This document shows, piece by piece, positions 10,901 through 22,114 of a stretch of DNA of 64,000 nt (positions are counted from its first letter, which is position 1; each line of letters opens with the position of its first letter). The DNA is from Micractinium sp. NFX-FRZ (taxonomy: Eukaryota; Chlorophyta; Trebouxiophyceae; Chlorellales; Chlorellaceae): positions 1 through 64,000 of the forward strand of contig JAPTJF010000114.1 of NCBI GenBank assembly GCA_029339195.1. The letters are read 5' to 3'. The notes under the pieces are model-generated. The model was not told where the DNA came from. It ran no database searches and saw only the letters and a list, made by a program, of their open reading frames with translations. The position numbers were made by a program, and so were the translations under genes.

Positions 10901-12662
10901 GTGGACCTGGAGCTGCACGCACGCTTCCAGCCCGGACAGGTGCGCTTACATTCTGGAGTTGTTGATTGTGTCGTTTGCGGCCGAAGGTCCATAGGTAGCC
11001 ATGCTCCCAGTTCCTGGCAAGGTGTGCCGGCTGCTTTGAACCTCCGCGAACACAGCATACTTTGCCTGCATCCGGTGGCACGCGTACAGTCTGCAATCGA
11101 AGTCCAATGTGCAGCACACAGGCAGCAGTTTGCTGCCGTTAATTCTGGGTACTGTAAAGGTTCATTCACCTCTTTCTGTCTTAGGGTGGTTGGGAAGGGA
11201 TAAATCTCACCCCTGTCTAGTTGTAGGGTAGTTGTGCAAAGGGTACCATTCACCCCCATCTGTGCTAGCCTCCCCGCCTCCCCCCTGTGCCTGCATGATG
11301 CACCCGGCCAGGCGCATCACGCGCATGTCAAGTCGAAACTAACACTGCTCCCCTGCCTCACTGCTCTGCATACTGCTCCCCCATTCCACTCAGGGTGAGA
11401 CCGTGTTTGAGCGCGACCAGGCGGTGGCCAAACGCACCACGGTGATGCCCCCCCTGCCGGAGGACCGCTTCCTCTGCGCCTTCTCCCACATCTTTGCAGA
11501 TGAGTGGCCTTGGGGGTTTGGCAGATGTTGGGGCAAACATGGTGTGGACGGATGATGAGCGGTGTGCACAAGGGCTTGTGCCCAGTGGGCCTCCAGCGTG
11601 CGCTGATCGCGCCTGTGTTAGACTGGCGTGATCTGACAGTTAGGAGGCTGGCCAGCGCAGACCGTGGGCTGTGTGGTGCGAGGTGGCCCCACCCGCTTTT
11701 GCCAGTATCTGACCTGCCCCTCCCGTCCTGCCTCTTCTTGTCCCCTCTGCACGCGGCTACAGCGCGGGTTATTACTCGTACAAGTGGGCCGAGGTGCTGA
11801 GTGCAGATGCATTTGCTGCCTTTGAGGAGGCTGGGCTGGATGATGAGGAGGCAGTGGCCGCCACAGGCCGCCGCTTCCGCGACACGGTTCTGGGCCTGGG
11901 CGGCGGCCGCGCGCCCGAGCTGGTGTTCAAGGTAGGCAAGGGATGGGCTGGATTGAGGGTGTGTTGTACAAGTATGCTGGTGTTTGGAAGCACAATTTGG
12001 TGGTCAAATGACCACAGTGCCAGGGGTATTGGGGGGGTGAAAAGAAGGCTGGCCTGGGTATGGTAAGGAGGGTGTGCCCAACCACAGGCTGCACTTCCGG
12101 AACACTCCCAAAAGACGGGACAGCTGTGTGCCAAAGCTGGTGCGCAAGGTGCTTCGCTTGTGTTTAGCATAGTCAAAGGTTAGATCAGGGCACCATGCTG
12201 GGCGTGGGTGGCGCGCGCACGCTCAAGCTTATGATAGCTGTGTGCAGAGTGTGGAAGGGAGTTTGGTTGAGGCGTATGTCAGCTGAGGGGTATGGTGGTA
12301 GGCCTGGACGGCAGGTGCACGCGCCGGAGCTGGTGTTGAAGGTGCGGAGCGGAGGAGGACGAGGGAAGGATTTGGGTCGTGAAGGATGCTAGGCCTGGCG
12401 CATGGATTGAATGAATGTGCAGAATGTGTGCTCTTCTGGCGAGATGATTGATACCACTGAGCAAGGTTGGCGGAGCAGGGTCTGCGAGTGGTGCCGCATA
12501 TGAATTCATCTCCGGGAGCAGGCACCGCCGGACGGGGTGAGTGTGCCAGCAGACTCAGCTGTGTGCTACCTCAATGTATCTGCCCCGCAGGACTTCCGCG
12601 GCCGCGACCCCACGCCCGAGGCGCTGCTGCGCCACAACAACCTGCTGCCCGCGGCTGCATAA
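1992..12662 (+). CDS. OOP: organellar oligopeptidase, M3 metallopeptidase (OOP/OpdA type)
   Basis: Zinc oligopeptidase that degrades short peptides, including cleaved transit peptides, in plastids and mitochondria. I place 24 exons: 1992-2243, 2396-2482, 2898-3038, 3643-3696, 3908-4036, 4782-4846, 5132-5211, 5523-5649, 5932-6013, 6259-6333, 6725-6805, 7310-7360, 7631-7729, 7995-8046, 8458-8551, 8701-8730, 9110-9197, 9452-9492, 9604-9741, 10438-10542, 10861-10939, 11394-11499, 11753-11931, 12591-12662. All phases agree and give 768 residues, the usual family length. The first ~70 residues resemble an organelle presequence. The family start NPLL, the zinc motif HEFGH (about residues 550-554), the downstream Glu in WDAVELPSQ, and the C-terminal [10 protein letters not shown] and LLRHN blocks are all present. 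Intron 12 is GC-AG and intron 22 appears to be AT-AC. Several introns contain copies of neighbouring exon ends. Confidence 0.95.
3990..4612 (+). repeat. tandem copies of an OOP exon end plus donor
   Basis: The end of exon 5 with its donor (centred on ggcgtggcgctggaggtggg, up to 4036 and just beyond) recurs degenerately near 4108-4146, 4225-4262, 4327-4362, 4469-4493 and 4557-4610. Intron sequence between copies (gaggtcaat ... ggtggtgacactgagctg) is repeated too, so the unit is roughly 100-125 bp. All copies lie in intron 5. Only the first is needed for the protein. Confidence 0.85.
7361..7630 (+). other. GC-AG intron in OOP
   Basis: The donor reads cag|gcaagc and the acceptor ctgcctgcag|tgg. 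Both flanking exons are in phase 0 and family-conserved (FTEEL before, WDVSFW after). No GT donor nearby keeps the frame and alignment equally well. Confidence 0.8.
7839..7856 (+). repeat. short interstitial telomere-type repeat
   Basis: Two perfect TTTAGGG units followed by a degenerate one lie in OOP intron 13. TTTAGGG is the plant and Chlorella-type telomere repeat. With two units, chance cannot be excluded. Confidence 0.5.
9715..10012 (+). repeat. degenerate tandem copies of the OOP exon 19 / intron 19 boundary
   Basis: The exon end cagccagttcatggagaact with the donor and the first intron bases (to about 9805) recurs at about 9815-9850, 9903-9972 and 9981-10008. The unit is close to 85-90 bp and includes the downstream intron text (aatca-gac-tga-cttgctaca-ttactgga). 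Only the first copy is coding. Confidence 0.8.
11500..11752 (+). other. apparent AT-AC intron in OOP
   Basis: Exon 22 ends at 11499 with TTTGCAG and the intron begins atgagt. The intron ends ...cccctctgcac at 11752, followed by GCGGCTACAGCGCGG. Splicing at these AT and AC ends restores the invariant M3 block as [19 protein letters not shown] alternative (donor gtggcc at 11505, acceptor ctacag at 11762) keeps frame but deletes GGYS and inserts two Asp. The donor equals the U2 consensus CAG|GTGAGT with G1 changed to A, not the U12-type ATATCCTT. Confidence 0.7.
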
Positions 12663-13479
12663 AGTGCAGCTTGCTCGAGCTGGCATGAGCCGCGGCCGGC
12701 GTTTGGGAGCACTTGTTTCCTGGATGGCATGCCCTCAGGCCTGCGCACCAAAGCTTCTTTGATTTGGTGGCACTTTCATCTCTCGGGGTTCTGATGATTT
12801 GACCTGATCGCACAACTGCTTTGTATCAATACAGTCTGGAATTGTTGTAACCAAGAGTGCGTGACTGCCAACATCTAGGAGGGGGCCGCTAGGGCTCGGC
12901 ACGGCTTGGACGCATGGACCGCTCTGCAACCATTCAGCTCTTGCTGCAGTGGCCTTTCGGTTGTGAGCATGAGCGGTCTGGGCACACATCGAATCAAGCG
13001 GACAGTGAGGGTTGTGAGTGCCCTGCAGCTTCCCAAGGCGGCGGAGGTCAGGAAGTGCAACACCCCTAGAGGGGCTGGGCGGGCCTTCTGAAGCAGCCCG
13101 GTATGGCCCTGTTCATGATAGTGCATCCTTTTAACTTTCAACAGGGCCGCAGAGGGGCAAACTGAGGGCGGAGTGCGGCGGGCCCCAGCCGGCGGTCGAA
13201 GGGCTCCGTGCCGCAGGCCCCAGAGTCGTTGATTAGATGTAAAAGGAACATTCGTGGACCTACATGGCATTGGGACCCTCGAAGGAGTGACTCGGGGGTC
13301 AGCTCCGCGTGCCACAGAAGCCCACATGCGAACCTACTTGCCGCTGCTGCTTCCACCCCGCGCACAGGCTTTGAACAGGCACCTTGCACGTTTTCTGGAA
13401 CGGCATCGCGTGGGGAGCAGCCTGGACGCCACAGGGGCCTTGTGGAGCGGGGCACCTCGGTTGCAGCGCAGCGCAGCTG
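12663..13479. other. intergenic, OOP 3' UTR and upstream region of the SAND-like gene
   Basis: A TGTAA at 12846-12850, about 185 bases after the OOP stop, is the likely polyadenylation signal. No coding region is recognised between it and 13480; the open frames have no family signal. Confidence 0.45.
12846..12850 (+). terminator. TGTAA polyadenylation signal of OOP
   Basis: TGTAA is the dominant polyadenylation motif of chlorophyte green algae. It stands here in a T-rich context about 185 bases past the stop codon. Confidence 0.5.
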
Positions 13480-15754
13480 ATGGCTGGCGTCCTGCACGCC
13501 CAACCGTCCTCAGAAACACCTTCGAGGCATCCCGCGCTGACGGCGCTGCTCGCGCAGTCCGCAGCCATGCAGCAGCCGGGCGACGCGCCGACGTTCGGCT
13601 TACCCGCCGGCCACCCTCTGCTACAGGTCCTGCAGCTTGCGCAGCTTGCGGCCAGTCTACCAGCCCCGCAGCAGGGGCACCCAGCTGCAGCACCCTTGCC
13701 CCCGCCGGGGGCCTTTTTTGCTGGGGGCGGCCTCGCTGCGGCCGCAGCTGCAGCGGCGGCGGCACAGCTGCCTGCAGCCCCACCAGCCACGTCTGGCACC
13801 AGCAGCGAGCGGCTTGGGCGGCCAGCTGGTGATGCCACAGCAGAGCTTGAGGCTGCCGTGGCCGCCAACACGAGCATCGCAGGGCTCAAGGCAAGCACGC
13901 GCCGGCCCGCCCGCTACTGGCTACACCTTGATACCCGTACCGTAGCAGGCCCCCTGGACACTTGCCTGCCCTCACACCTTGCCTCCGCGTGTTCCCCGCC
14001 CTTCTGCAGCTACCCGTGACCTGCAACGACATCCGGGGCGTGGTGTACCTTGACCAGCAAGTGGTGGCCTGCTTCTGCCCCGCCTGCGAGCAGCGCGTGT
14101 CGGGCGGCCACGGCCGCCCCCTCTTCTCCTTCACCCGCTTCGAGCGCCACTCGGGCAGCAAGGCCAAGAAGTGGAGGCTCAGCATCCGGATTGACCCGGG
14201 GGCAGTCAAGGAGGCGCCGGCAGGTGTGACAGGGGCAGGGTTGTTCACACTGTGCCAGCAAACAGCATGCTGTGCCAGGACACGCTCAAATGTGCGCTGC
14301 TCGCCGACAGACGCTGCCGCTGCGCTCACTCGCCTCCTTCAAGTACGCGAAACATGCTGCTTTGCTCTGCTGGTTGCGAAAGCCCGCAGTGCGCCCTGGC
14401 ATCAACTACTGCCTCCCCTGCCTGCCTGCCACCCTCCCCAATGCTACAGATGAGCCGCCGCTGGCATTGGGGCAGTGGCTGGAGTCCAAGGGCCTCGTCT
14501 CTTGGGCCCCCCGCGGCGGCCTGAAGATCGGACCTAGCGGCGGCTATGGCGCGGGCGGCGGCGGCGGCGGCGGCTCCTCAGGTGGGGCCCCTGACTGAGG
14601 TTGCTCAGGCTGCCTGGGAGCCCTGGTCCTGCGCTCGCCGTGGGGTGTTTCTCCCTCTGCTTGCCACAGCATCCCACCGCTGCCCACCCTGCCAACCCTC
14701 TCTCCCAGTGCTCGCCGCCTGTCTTGACCCACCTGCCCGACTGCCACTCCGCTGTGTTGCCATAGGCCTGTCTGCACCTCCCTGCTCTCTTGTCCAGACC
14801 AACAGCCCTCATCTCGCCTCGCCTGTTCCACCCGCACCTCAACTTGCAGACGAGGAGGGGTCTCCACTATACGGCGAGGACAGCGGCAGCATGCGGCGGC
14901 AGCTGGGGGCCTCGGCCCCGCTGGACCGGCGGCAGGGCAACGCTGGGCCCCGCCCAGTGGGCTTTGGGCCCGCCCTCAACGGCACCAGCAGCGGACAACT
15001 GCTTGGCAAGCGAGCGCGGGCAGAGTATGATACGCCCGACTTGCCCAGCCATGCCGACCGGGAGCAGTGGCTGGAGTCCCAGCGTGCAGCTTTCGAGGCA
15101 GCAGCGGCGGCAGGCGGCGGCGGCGGCGGCGGCGGCGCCAGCGGCACCGCTCCCTCTGCAGGCACTGCCACCGGCGGCGCCGAAGTGGAGGCGAACAGCC
15201 ACGGCAGCGATAGCAGCAGCAGCCGGCAGCAGCGCAGCCGCAGCAGCGCGCAGCATGCAGCCATCTTTGGGCTTGTGTACGGGCTGCTGGAGGAGGGGGA
15301 GGACCGCAGGTGAGCAACCAGTGGACTTTTTTGTTGTTGACATGCACGATGAAATTCACCCCGCCAGCCTTATGTTGTGAGAGGCAGCGTGCCAGCTGCA
15401 CCCGGGGCCAGCACCAGAGACCCCTGTCTGCAAGCTTGCAGGGAATGCTGGCCAACTCTCCACCCCTGCCTGCTGCCCCCTCCTGCGCCTGCTGCTGCTG
15501 CTGCGCCTGATGCTGCTGCACGCTCTCCGCTGCACCTCACTGCTGCCCCACTCTCCTGTTCTGCCTGCAGGTCTTTCAACGAAGTCTACCTACCCTGGCT
15601 CAACGACCTGGCGCGGCACCGCCTGGAAGCTGAGTTCACCACCCTGCGCTCCTACCTGCGGCTGCTCAAGGGAGGCATGGCCAGCGAGACCGTGCGCGGC
15701 CTTATGTCAGCGTATGTAAGAGCAGTGATTGGCAAGGCTGCAGCAGCACGGTGA
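13480..15754 (+). CDS. nuclear protein with SAND/Jas-like domain
   Basis: Five exons: 13480-13890, 14010-14223, 14450-14581, 14850-15309, 15571-15754. Phases are consistent, about 466 residues. After a Leu/Gln/Ala-rich N-terminus, exons 2-3 encode a compact domain: LPVTCNDIRG, a CFCPAC cysteine pair, LFSFTRFERHSGSKAKKWR, then LALGQWLESKGL. This F-E-x-H-(S/A)-G-S-K plus K-K-W pattern is typical of algal SAND-like and plant Jas/TPL-binding-type domains, which bind DNA or corepressors. Low-complexity Gly and Ala runs and an NLS-like GKRARAE follow. The last exon (FNEVYLPWLNDLARHRLEAEF) looks like an amphipathic helix. Intron 1 has a GC donor (aag|gcaagc). The Met at 13480 is chosen as first in frame; the 3' end could continue past 15717, where a possible donor occurs. 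The specific function is unknown. Confidence 0.6.
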
Positions 15755-16887
15755 CGGCCCACTGAGTGACCGTACGTGCCTTGCTGCGCTGCGCTGCACT
15801 GCGCTGCGGCATGCCGTGACGTGACATGATGCGTGCCGACGGGTTGGCGGATTGTGGTGCCGCAGGCCCCCTTGCTTTCTTGCCCCGAGCATCAAGCACC
15901 GGATACCGCGCGAGCTCCAGGGCCAGCCCAGGCGGGTGTCACGACCTAGGTTCATTCAGCCTGATTGGCTGCAGCATAGGATAGGTTCATTCAGCCTGAT
16001 TGGCTGCAGCATGTGTACAATGTATTTGTGACCCAGCCTGCCCTTAGCAGCCAGGCCGGCACTTCTGCTCTCTTCTTCCTTTCTTACCCCCTCTCTATCG
16101 GCACCCTTGCTTGTCCACATCACCTGCTCCCTCCCCTTCCTGCGTGTGTATTTGACGTGAGGCGAGCCCCACCCCGCTAGCTCCCTCCCTCGTTTTCTTT
16201 TCAAAACGGCCAGGCCTGCGCGCAACTGCACCACCGCACCCCTGCAGTGGAGGGTGGCCTGCCCAGTCCCCCAAGTCTCATGTCCTTCACTGGTCCCCTG
16301 TTCTGTACACCGCCTCTTTGCACGTACGCCCGTGTGCCTGGCAGGGAAGCTTTTGGCGTGGCCCTGTAGTGGTGCAGACAGCCAAATGACGCCTTCCCCC
16401 ATCTCTATCCAGTCCACGCATCCACATCTTGTTGTGCTCACCCTGCTTGCTGCCAACCGTGCGTGTCTCCTTGCCTGTCCGTTCTTTGTGACAGCACAAC
16501 TGCACAGAGCATTAGCATGAGGTAACAGGCAGGGCCGGGCATTGGCTGTCCGAACCCAGGGACGTGCTGCAAACAGCCATGCAGAGCAAAGCATTTCCAA
16601 GCAATGGATTTTCCGAAGACTTGCTAGGGCAAGCTCGGGCAAGCGTAAGCGCGTGAACATGCGCTTCCGGTGCTGTGGCGCACCCGCAGGTCTGACAAGC
16701 TGTCTGCAAAGCTGGCCCCAGCCCCCTGTGCCTGCCGTTTGACTGTCAAACTTGTAACAGTGTCAAGCTTTCGAGACAGTGTGCAATGCCTTTGTCAAAG
16801 CACAGCAGAGCAGGCGGCCGATGCATTTGTAAGAAAAAGAGAGGAGAAAGGCCTCGAATCTGCCGCTGCCCATCAGGAACACATGTT
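15755..16887. other. convergent intergenic region between the SAND-like gene and TOM40
   Basis: This holds the 3' ends of two convergent genes. A 234-codon antisense frame (16660-15956, -) has no recognisable domains and is not called. A 31-base direct repeat lies at its left end. Confidence 0.4.
15947..16012. repeat. 31-base direct repeat, two copies
   Basis: Copies at 15947-15977 and 15982-16012 share the core ttcattcagcctgattggct and are separated by four bases. They lie in the presumed 3' UTR of the SAND-like gene. Confidence 0.9.
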
Positions 16888-19800
16888 CTACTCTCCGACC
16901 GTGAGGCCTGCCCCAAACTTGTAGTCCCCACGAGGGTGGTCAACTGCAGGCGAAGGCAAGAAGGGGTGGTGGGGTGGTGGGGGGGGGGTGAGGAATTCTG
17001 GAGGAGGAGACTCAGGCATGCAGGCAACAGCTTAAAATCAAGCGGGGGGGGAAGGCAAGCAGGCAGGCAGCATAGAGCAGCGTGCATCCCTCAAGGGAGC
17101 GCTCACCCTCAGCTGACAGCACAAAGTTGACGCCCACGTTCAACCGCTCCTCCAGGAAGCACGCAATCTTGCCCTCTGCAGCGAGGGGCAGGGCAGGGGT
17201 CAGGTGGGCTTGGTCAGGCAGCACTTGGATACACAGCTGTCTGCCCGTGTTTTCAGAATGCCGCCTGCCCTGCCATCCACCTGTGCCGGCAAAGGCCTGT
17301 GCGCCTTGCGCGGTGTTGTGTGCAGATCGAGTAGGCCGTGTTACCCACCCTGACCCTGCGGCTGTGCCCACCTATGTCGATGCGTCTACGCAGGCGGCAC
17401 AGCCACAGCACAGCACTTGCGGCACAATTGTCTCAACTGCTCAATATGACCCACAGCCACCTGCTGCGTGCAACTCGATCACAAGCGCGCTCACCGGTGT
17501 CGATGCGTCCGCGCAGGCGGCACTGGCGCAGCACATAGTCGTAGCCAAAGGAGGCGTTGGCCTCCTTGCTGTTCAGGTTCCACATGAAGTCGGAGGCCAG
17601 GGACACCTGCAGCTTTCAAGGAGGAGCATTTGGGTGGGGAGTACCAAGTGCTTAGGGTCGGTCTACGAGACTGCTCAGGGTCAGGAACATCTGCAGAGTG
17701 TGGTGCATGAGGAACAGTCTCTGCAGACGCAAAAATCACATAGGAGGGACGGTTCGTGAGGAAGTGCTGACGGCTTCACATGGAGTCAAACGCCAGTAAG
17801 GACTACAGGGGCGGGGGTTGAGATTGCCCATGATAGAAGTAGGTAGCTTTGCGACGGAGACAGCCAGGGAAAACAGGGGTCCATGGGATGGGATGCCGGG
17901 CAGCGCCAGGGAGGGCAGCTCCGCCCTGACCGCAACCTTCTGGGTGCGCCCGCCCGTCTGCCTGCTTAATAGCGCCTGCCTGCGTGCCTGCCTAAGAGCG
18001 CAGCGCAGCCCCCACCCCACCCACCCACCTTTTCGCTGATCTTCTGCACGTAGGAGAGCGACACCAGGCCGGTGTTGGCAATCTGGGCGGTGGCCACATG
18101 CTTGTCGCCCACGTGCCGCATCGCCAGCCCAAGCCCGCTGCACCGGGGAGGCAGGGCAGCCAGTGCGCAGTGCCGTGAGCATCAAGCCGGGGGCAGGGCA
18201 TTTCAGCCAGCTGCCAGGCCTGTCGGAGGTGCACAGTGAACAGGCAGAATCCCAGGCTGCAACATAACACGCACAGGCTGCCCTTGCACGGACTTGCTCC
18301 ATCTGCAAGCATACCTAGTGTGCCTCAACCCTGATGATGATGAAGACATACAGACATACAGACATACTGTACGGTGTCCTAACCCATACAGCCAAAACGG
18401 CTCGCCTGCATTGCTGCTCTGCCACCCTCTTTGCCCATAAGCCTGCCCATGGGCTGCACTGCCTGCTGCCGTTAACATAGTTGTTCCTGTTCCTCACCTG
18501 CGCCGCTGCTCCATCCACCAGGTAGACACCTCGCCAACAAGCACCCACGCATTCAAGCCACAACATCAGAAACAAAGAGCAGCCCATGGCCCACCTGCGC
18601 CGCTGCTCCGCCAGGTAGAACACCTCGCCGCCCACCGACAGCTGCGGCGTGACCGACTGGAAGTAGTTGGAGCCAAAGAAGTTGGAGGTGCCATACTTGA
18701 GCTGCCCGTTCCAGTCCTTGCCCTGCAGCACAGGTGTCATGCAGAGGACAGGGGTTGCAGGCTGGTTTCAGTACAGGCCCAGAGGCTGAAGTGCTCTGCA
18801 TGAGCAGCTCGTTTCGGTCCTTGCCGGACACAAAGAGGGGCAGTTGCAAAGGGAACTGGGTCGCGACACGGAAGGTGGGAGAAGCACAGGTTGGCATGCC
18901 AGTGATGTATGCACATCATACGGGGCTTTCTGTGTAACTATGTAACAACATGTCGGCTTCTCTCCCTCCTTGAAGATCACACGGCGTGGCGTATGCCCCG
19001 AGGCCATTCTGTAAGCACAAAACGTGCCAAACAAAGAGACATGCTCTCCTTGCCCTAAAGCCTACAGCAAACATGGCCTGGTTCATGACTAAGACAAGCA
19101 GACACATGTTAAACACAGTAACTCTACACCCAAGAGCCATGGGCACCAAAACGAGCCAACAAAACCAACACACCCACGCGAAGCATGGCCTGGCTCAGCA
19201 GCTTAACAACTAGACGCAAGCGGACTGATTGACTGCCAAAGTCAGCAGCTGACAGCAGCGCTCACCCTGAAGTCCATGTCAAACATGGCCTGGCTCATGC
19301 CCTTCTCAGACGCCAGCTGGAACTGGGTCTTGAGCGAGACAAAGTCGGCGGGGTCATACCTGCACAGGCAAGCAAAGACGCAGGTAGGCCAGAGTGAGGA
19401 CGGCCTGACAAACAATGTCTAATGGTCGACAAGGTTGTAGTGCGTAGGCAGGACACATAGTGTACAGTTGGGAGAAAGAGATGCAAGCCGGCCAGGGGAC
19501 CAGGGGCAGGGCATGCAACGCAAGCAGGCAGGGTGAGGGGCAGGCGTCCTGCAAGAACGGCAGCTCCCCCCTGCATGTCCCCCACACAGCCCTGCCAGCA
19601 CCCCCTTGCGCCCTGCATGCCTCACAGTGCCACTCACTTGACGCGCCCCGTGAGCCGCCCGTCGCTGGTGATGCGCCCCAGCATGAGATTGCCGCGGTTG
19701 GTCACAAGGTTGGCACCAAACTCGTACGTACCAATCGGCATCTTCACCACCTGCTGGCAAGCAGTCGGCAAAGCCAGGGCGGCAGCAGAGAGCGTAAAGA

Positions 19801-21233
19801 TGGTCCACAGCAAGTTGAATCAGCACCAAACTCGAATGTCCCACTCAGCATCTCCACCACTTGCAGGGCAGCAAGTGCAGATGGGAGGACAGAGCAGCAG
19901 AGGTCAGCTGGTAGGTGGCACCACACTGCTCCACATCAGCGACAGCAAAGAAAAACACTAAGTAAAATGACACGAACTCCACGGCAGACGAACAGCTGCC
20001 ACCTGCTCGCTCCTTGGCTGCGGGCACGCCGATGCTGCTCGTCGACTTGGAGTGGCTCAAAGACCCTTCCCCAGCGCTGGGGCTTAATTTCTTTCTATCG
20101 GCACCCACCGCTCCTGCAAATTAAGACCCGTGAACCCGCCCCGGCTGCACCCAGCTGCGCCAAGGGAGCTCGTGAGGATGGAAGCTGGACAGCAAGGTGC
20201 GGAGGCCGACGCACCTGCTGGTTGGCTGTCGGCACGTCAATGTTGCCCATGAAGATGGAGTGGCTCAGGGCAAAGTTGTGGTTGAGCGGCTTGGTGAGGT
20301 CAAAACGCAGGCCCTCAAACAGGTCTGGCTTCAGCGACACTGCAGGGGAATGAGTGCAGACGGGAGGTGGTGTGAGAGGGTGAGTGAGGGGGGCAGCAGA
20401 ATTGCAAGGGCGAAGACGAGTGTGGTGAGTTCAGAGTGTGCAACCTCGCAAACAGGTCCAGGCTTGAGCGACGCTGCGGGGATACACATGGACCGTGTGA
20501 GAGCAGGCTTGAAGCAGGGCAACCAACAACTTGTGTTGGAAGGGTGGGTGGAGGCGGCGGGTCCCGCACGACTTCCTGAGCAGCGGCGCAAACCGAGGCA
20601 GCAAGGCGGGACAGCAGCAGCTGACTGTCTGAGCGGCAGCACATTCTGCATTCCAGAGAGCGATCAGAAGTAATGCGAGATGCCGGCAGCAGAGGCAGAG
20701 CCTGGCCGCTGGTGCGGCTATAAACCCGCGCCCCCTCCCAACTGTCAACATCCATTCCACTCACTCAGGACCTCGCGCTGCAGCTCCTCATAACGCACTG
20801 GCTGTGGCAGCGCCATGTAGTCCACCTTCTCCTTTTCCTTCTTTGCCTGTAGCATGATAGGCAAGGTCGAGCAGGCGGCGGTGGTGTGCAGGTGGCGGCA
20901 GCGGCGCGGCACTGGCAGCGGCAGCCGGCAGCCAGCGCTCAGTAGCGGTGCCCAATCACCGCGCTGATGGGCCCATGCAACGCCTTTTGATGCAGTGCGC
21001 ACAGGGGCGCCTGCAAGGTGTCCGCCATCGCTTTGGGAAGCGGAGCTTCTAGCGGCGCCCTTCAGCGCCAAAAGCGCACCCACATCGACGTCTACCCGTG
21101 CAGGCAGACCAGCACCCGGGCGCCACGCAGCAGAGCCCAGACTGCCCCGCAAGCTCCTTTGGCTCACCGCGTGCTGCGCAGCTGCCGCCTGTGCAGCTGC
21201 GGGTAGGAAGGTTGGAGGTGCAGGCGCAGCCAT
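16888..21233 (-). CDS. TOM40: mitochondrial import channel TOM40
   Basis: Beta-barrel pore of the TOM complex in the outer mitochondrial membrane. Ten exons (in order of transcription): 21233-21168, 20846-20765, 20339-20215, 19750-19638, 19359-19266, 18722-18595, 18137-18029, 17606-17495, 17175-17107, 16943-16888. All phases agree; 317 residues, normal for algal and plant TOM40. The start gives [11 protein letters not shown] followed by [19 protein letters not shown]. Family blocks are intact: [73 protein letters not shown] and the C-terminal [11 protein letters not shown] beta-signal. The last exon is only 56 bases. Introns hold decoy copies of exon edges near 20440-20480, 19800-19870, 19060-19080, 19185-19200, 18790-18840 and 18500-18530. 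Confidence 0.95.
19790..19872 (-). repeat. decoy copy of the TOM40 exon 4 start inside intron 3
   Basis: On the minus strand, codons for [13 protein letters not shown] follow an acceptor-like cag, mirroring the real [13 protein letters not shown] about 110 bases downstream. The decoy is diverged and is followed by non-family sequence. Confidence 0.8.
20436..20484 (-). repeat. decoy copy of the TOM40 exon 3 start inside intron 2
   Basis: On the minus strand this reads ccgcag followed by tcgctcaagcctggacctgt, a diverged copy of the genuine acceptor and first codons of exon 3 at 20345-20310 (ctgcag, then the codons for SLKPDL). It could be mistaken for an alternative exon. The real copy matches the protein family. 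Confidence 0.75.
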
Positions 21234-22114
21234 GTCGCCTGCTGCGACGGACTGTAGACCTGAAGCTAAAGTCAGGCGCGGCTCGACCCTTTCTCAAGCG
21301 GCGCTGACGCCTGATAATCCGTGCCTCCGTAACGTTTACGAGGCCTGAGCCTGGCAGTGGCCATTGCAGCGACTGCATGCACTCTCGCCCGCCGCTGCCA
21401 CGCTGCCGCCCACACAGCAGGCGGCCAGGCGGCTGCAACAGTGTGTGTGCGTGTGATCATTCATTCAGCTCTTGAGTTGAGTAGGCAGGGTTGGGCCAGG
21501 GTTAGCTCTCACTTTGCTCCGTGCGTAATAGCACGCCTATGTCACCTGACCCTACACAATTTTGACTGCCCCGCTGCATGGGGGTCACACCGAAAAGAGC
21601 CTTGCGAGTCAGTTTTACAGGCTTAGTTCCAGGGCAAGACTTTGCTACATCCAGATTTGGGGGTTGCTAGGGGAGTGGAGCGTGTGACGGTGGCGGGGAG
21701 CATGTGGGATCATGAAATGAGCGAAGAAGGGTCAGCTGCAACAAATGCAGAAGCGAAACGAGCAGACAGAAGAGCACAAGCAAAATATTGGGTTGGCTAT
21801 TTTGGGAGGAGCGGCATGCGCGGCGCAGCCAGAGAAGGCAGCTTGGCACAACCTGCAGACTGGCAGGCAGGCAAGCCCAGCATGACCTGTTGGCTGGCAA
21901 GCGGGTGGGCAGGGGGGCTGCACCCCCACCCACTCCAGTCCGTCTCCGCACGGGCATGCGAACTTCCTATCCAGGCTCAGGGTGACGGGGCCCTGTAGGC
22001 CAGCAGCCGCGGGACTGTACCAGATCCTGGCTGTGCCGCTTGATGCCTGCGAAGGACGAGCACTGGCACTGCCCGCTCAGCGCCACGTTGCGGGCCCGCC
22101 AGGGGCGCGCAGGG
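21234..22114. other. intergenic, TOM40 promoter and UBC7 3' UTR
   Basis: Both flanking genes are on the minus strand. A minus-strand TGTAA (plus TTACA at 21615-21619) could end the UBC7 transcript. No coding sequence is recognised. Confidence 0.4.

Noticed and set aside
15956..16660. 234-codon minus-strand open frame between the SAND-like gene and TOM40
   Set aside because: No domain, biased composition typical of antisense GC-rich frames, and it spans the 31-base repeat and 3' UTR sequence.
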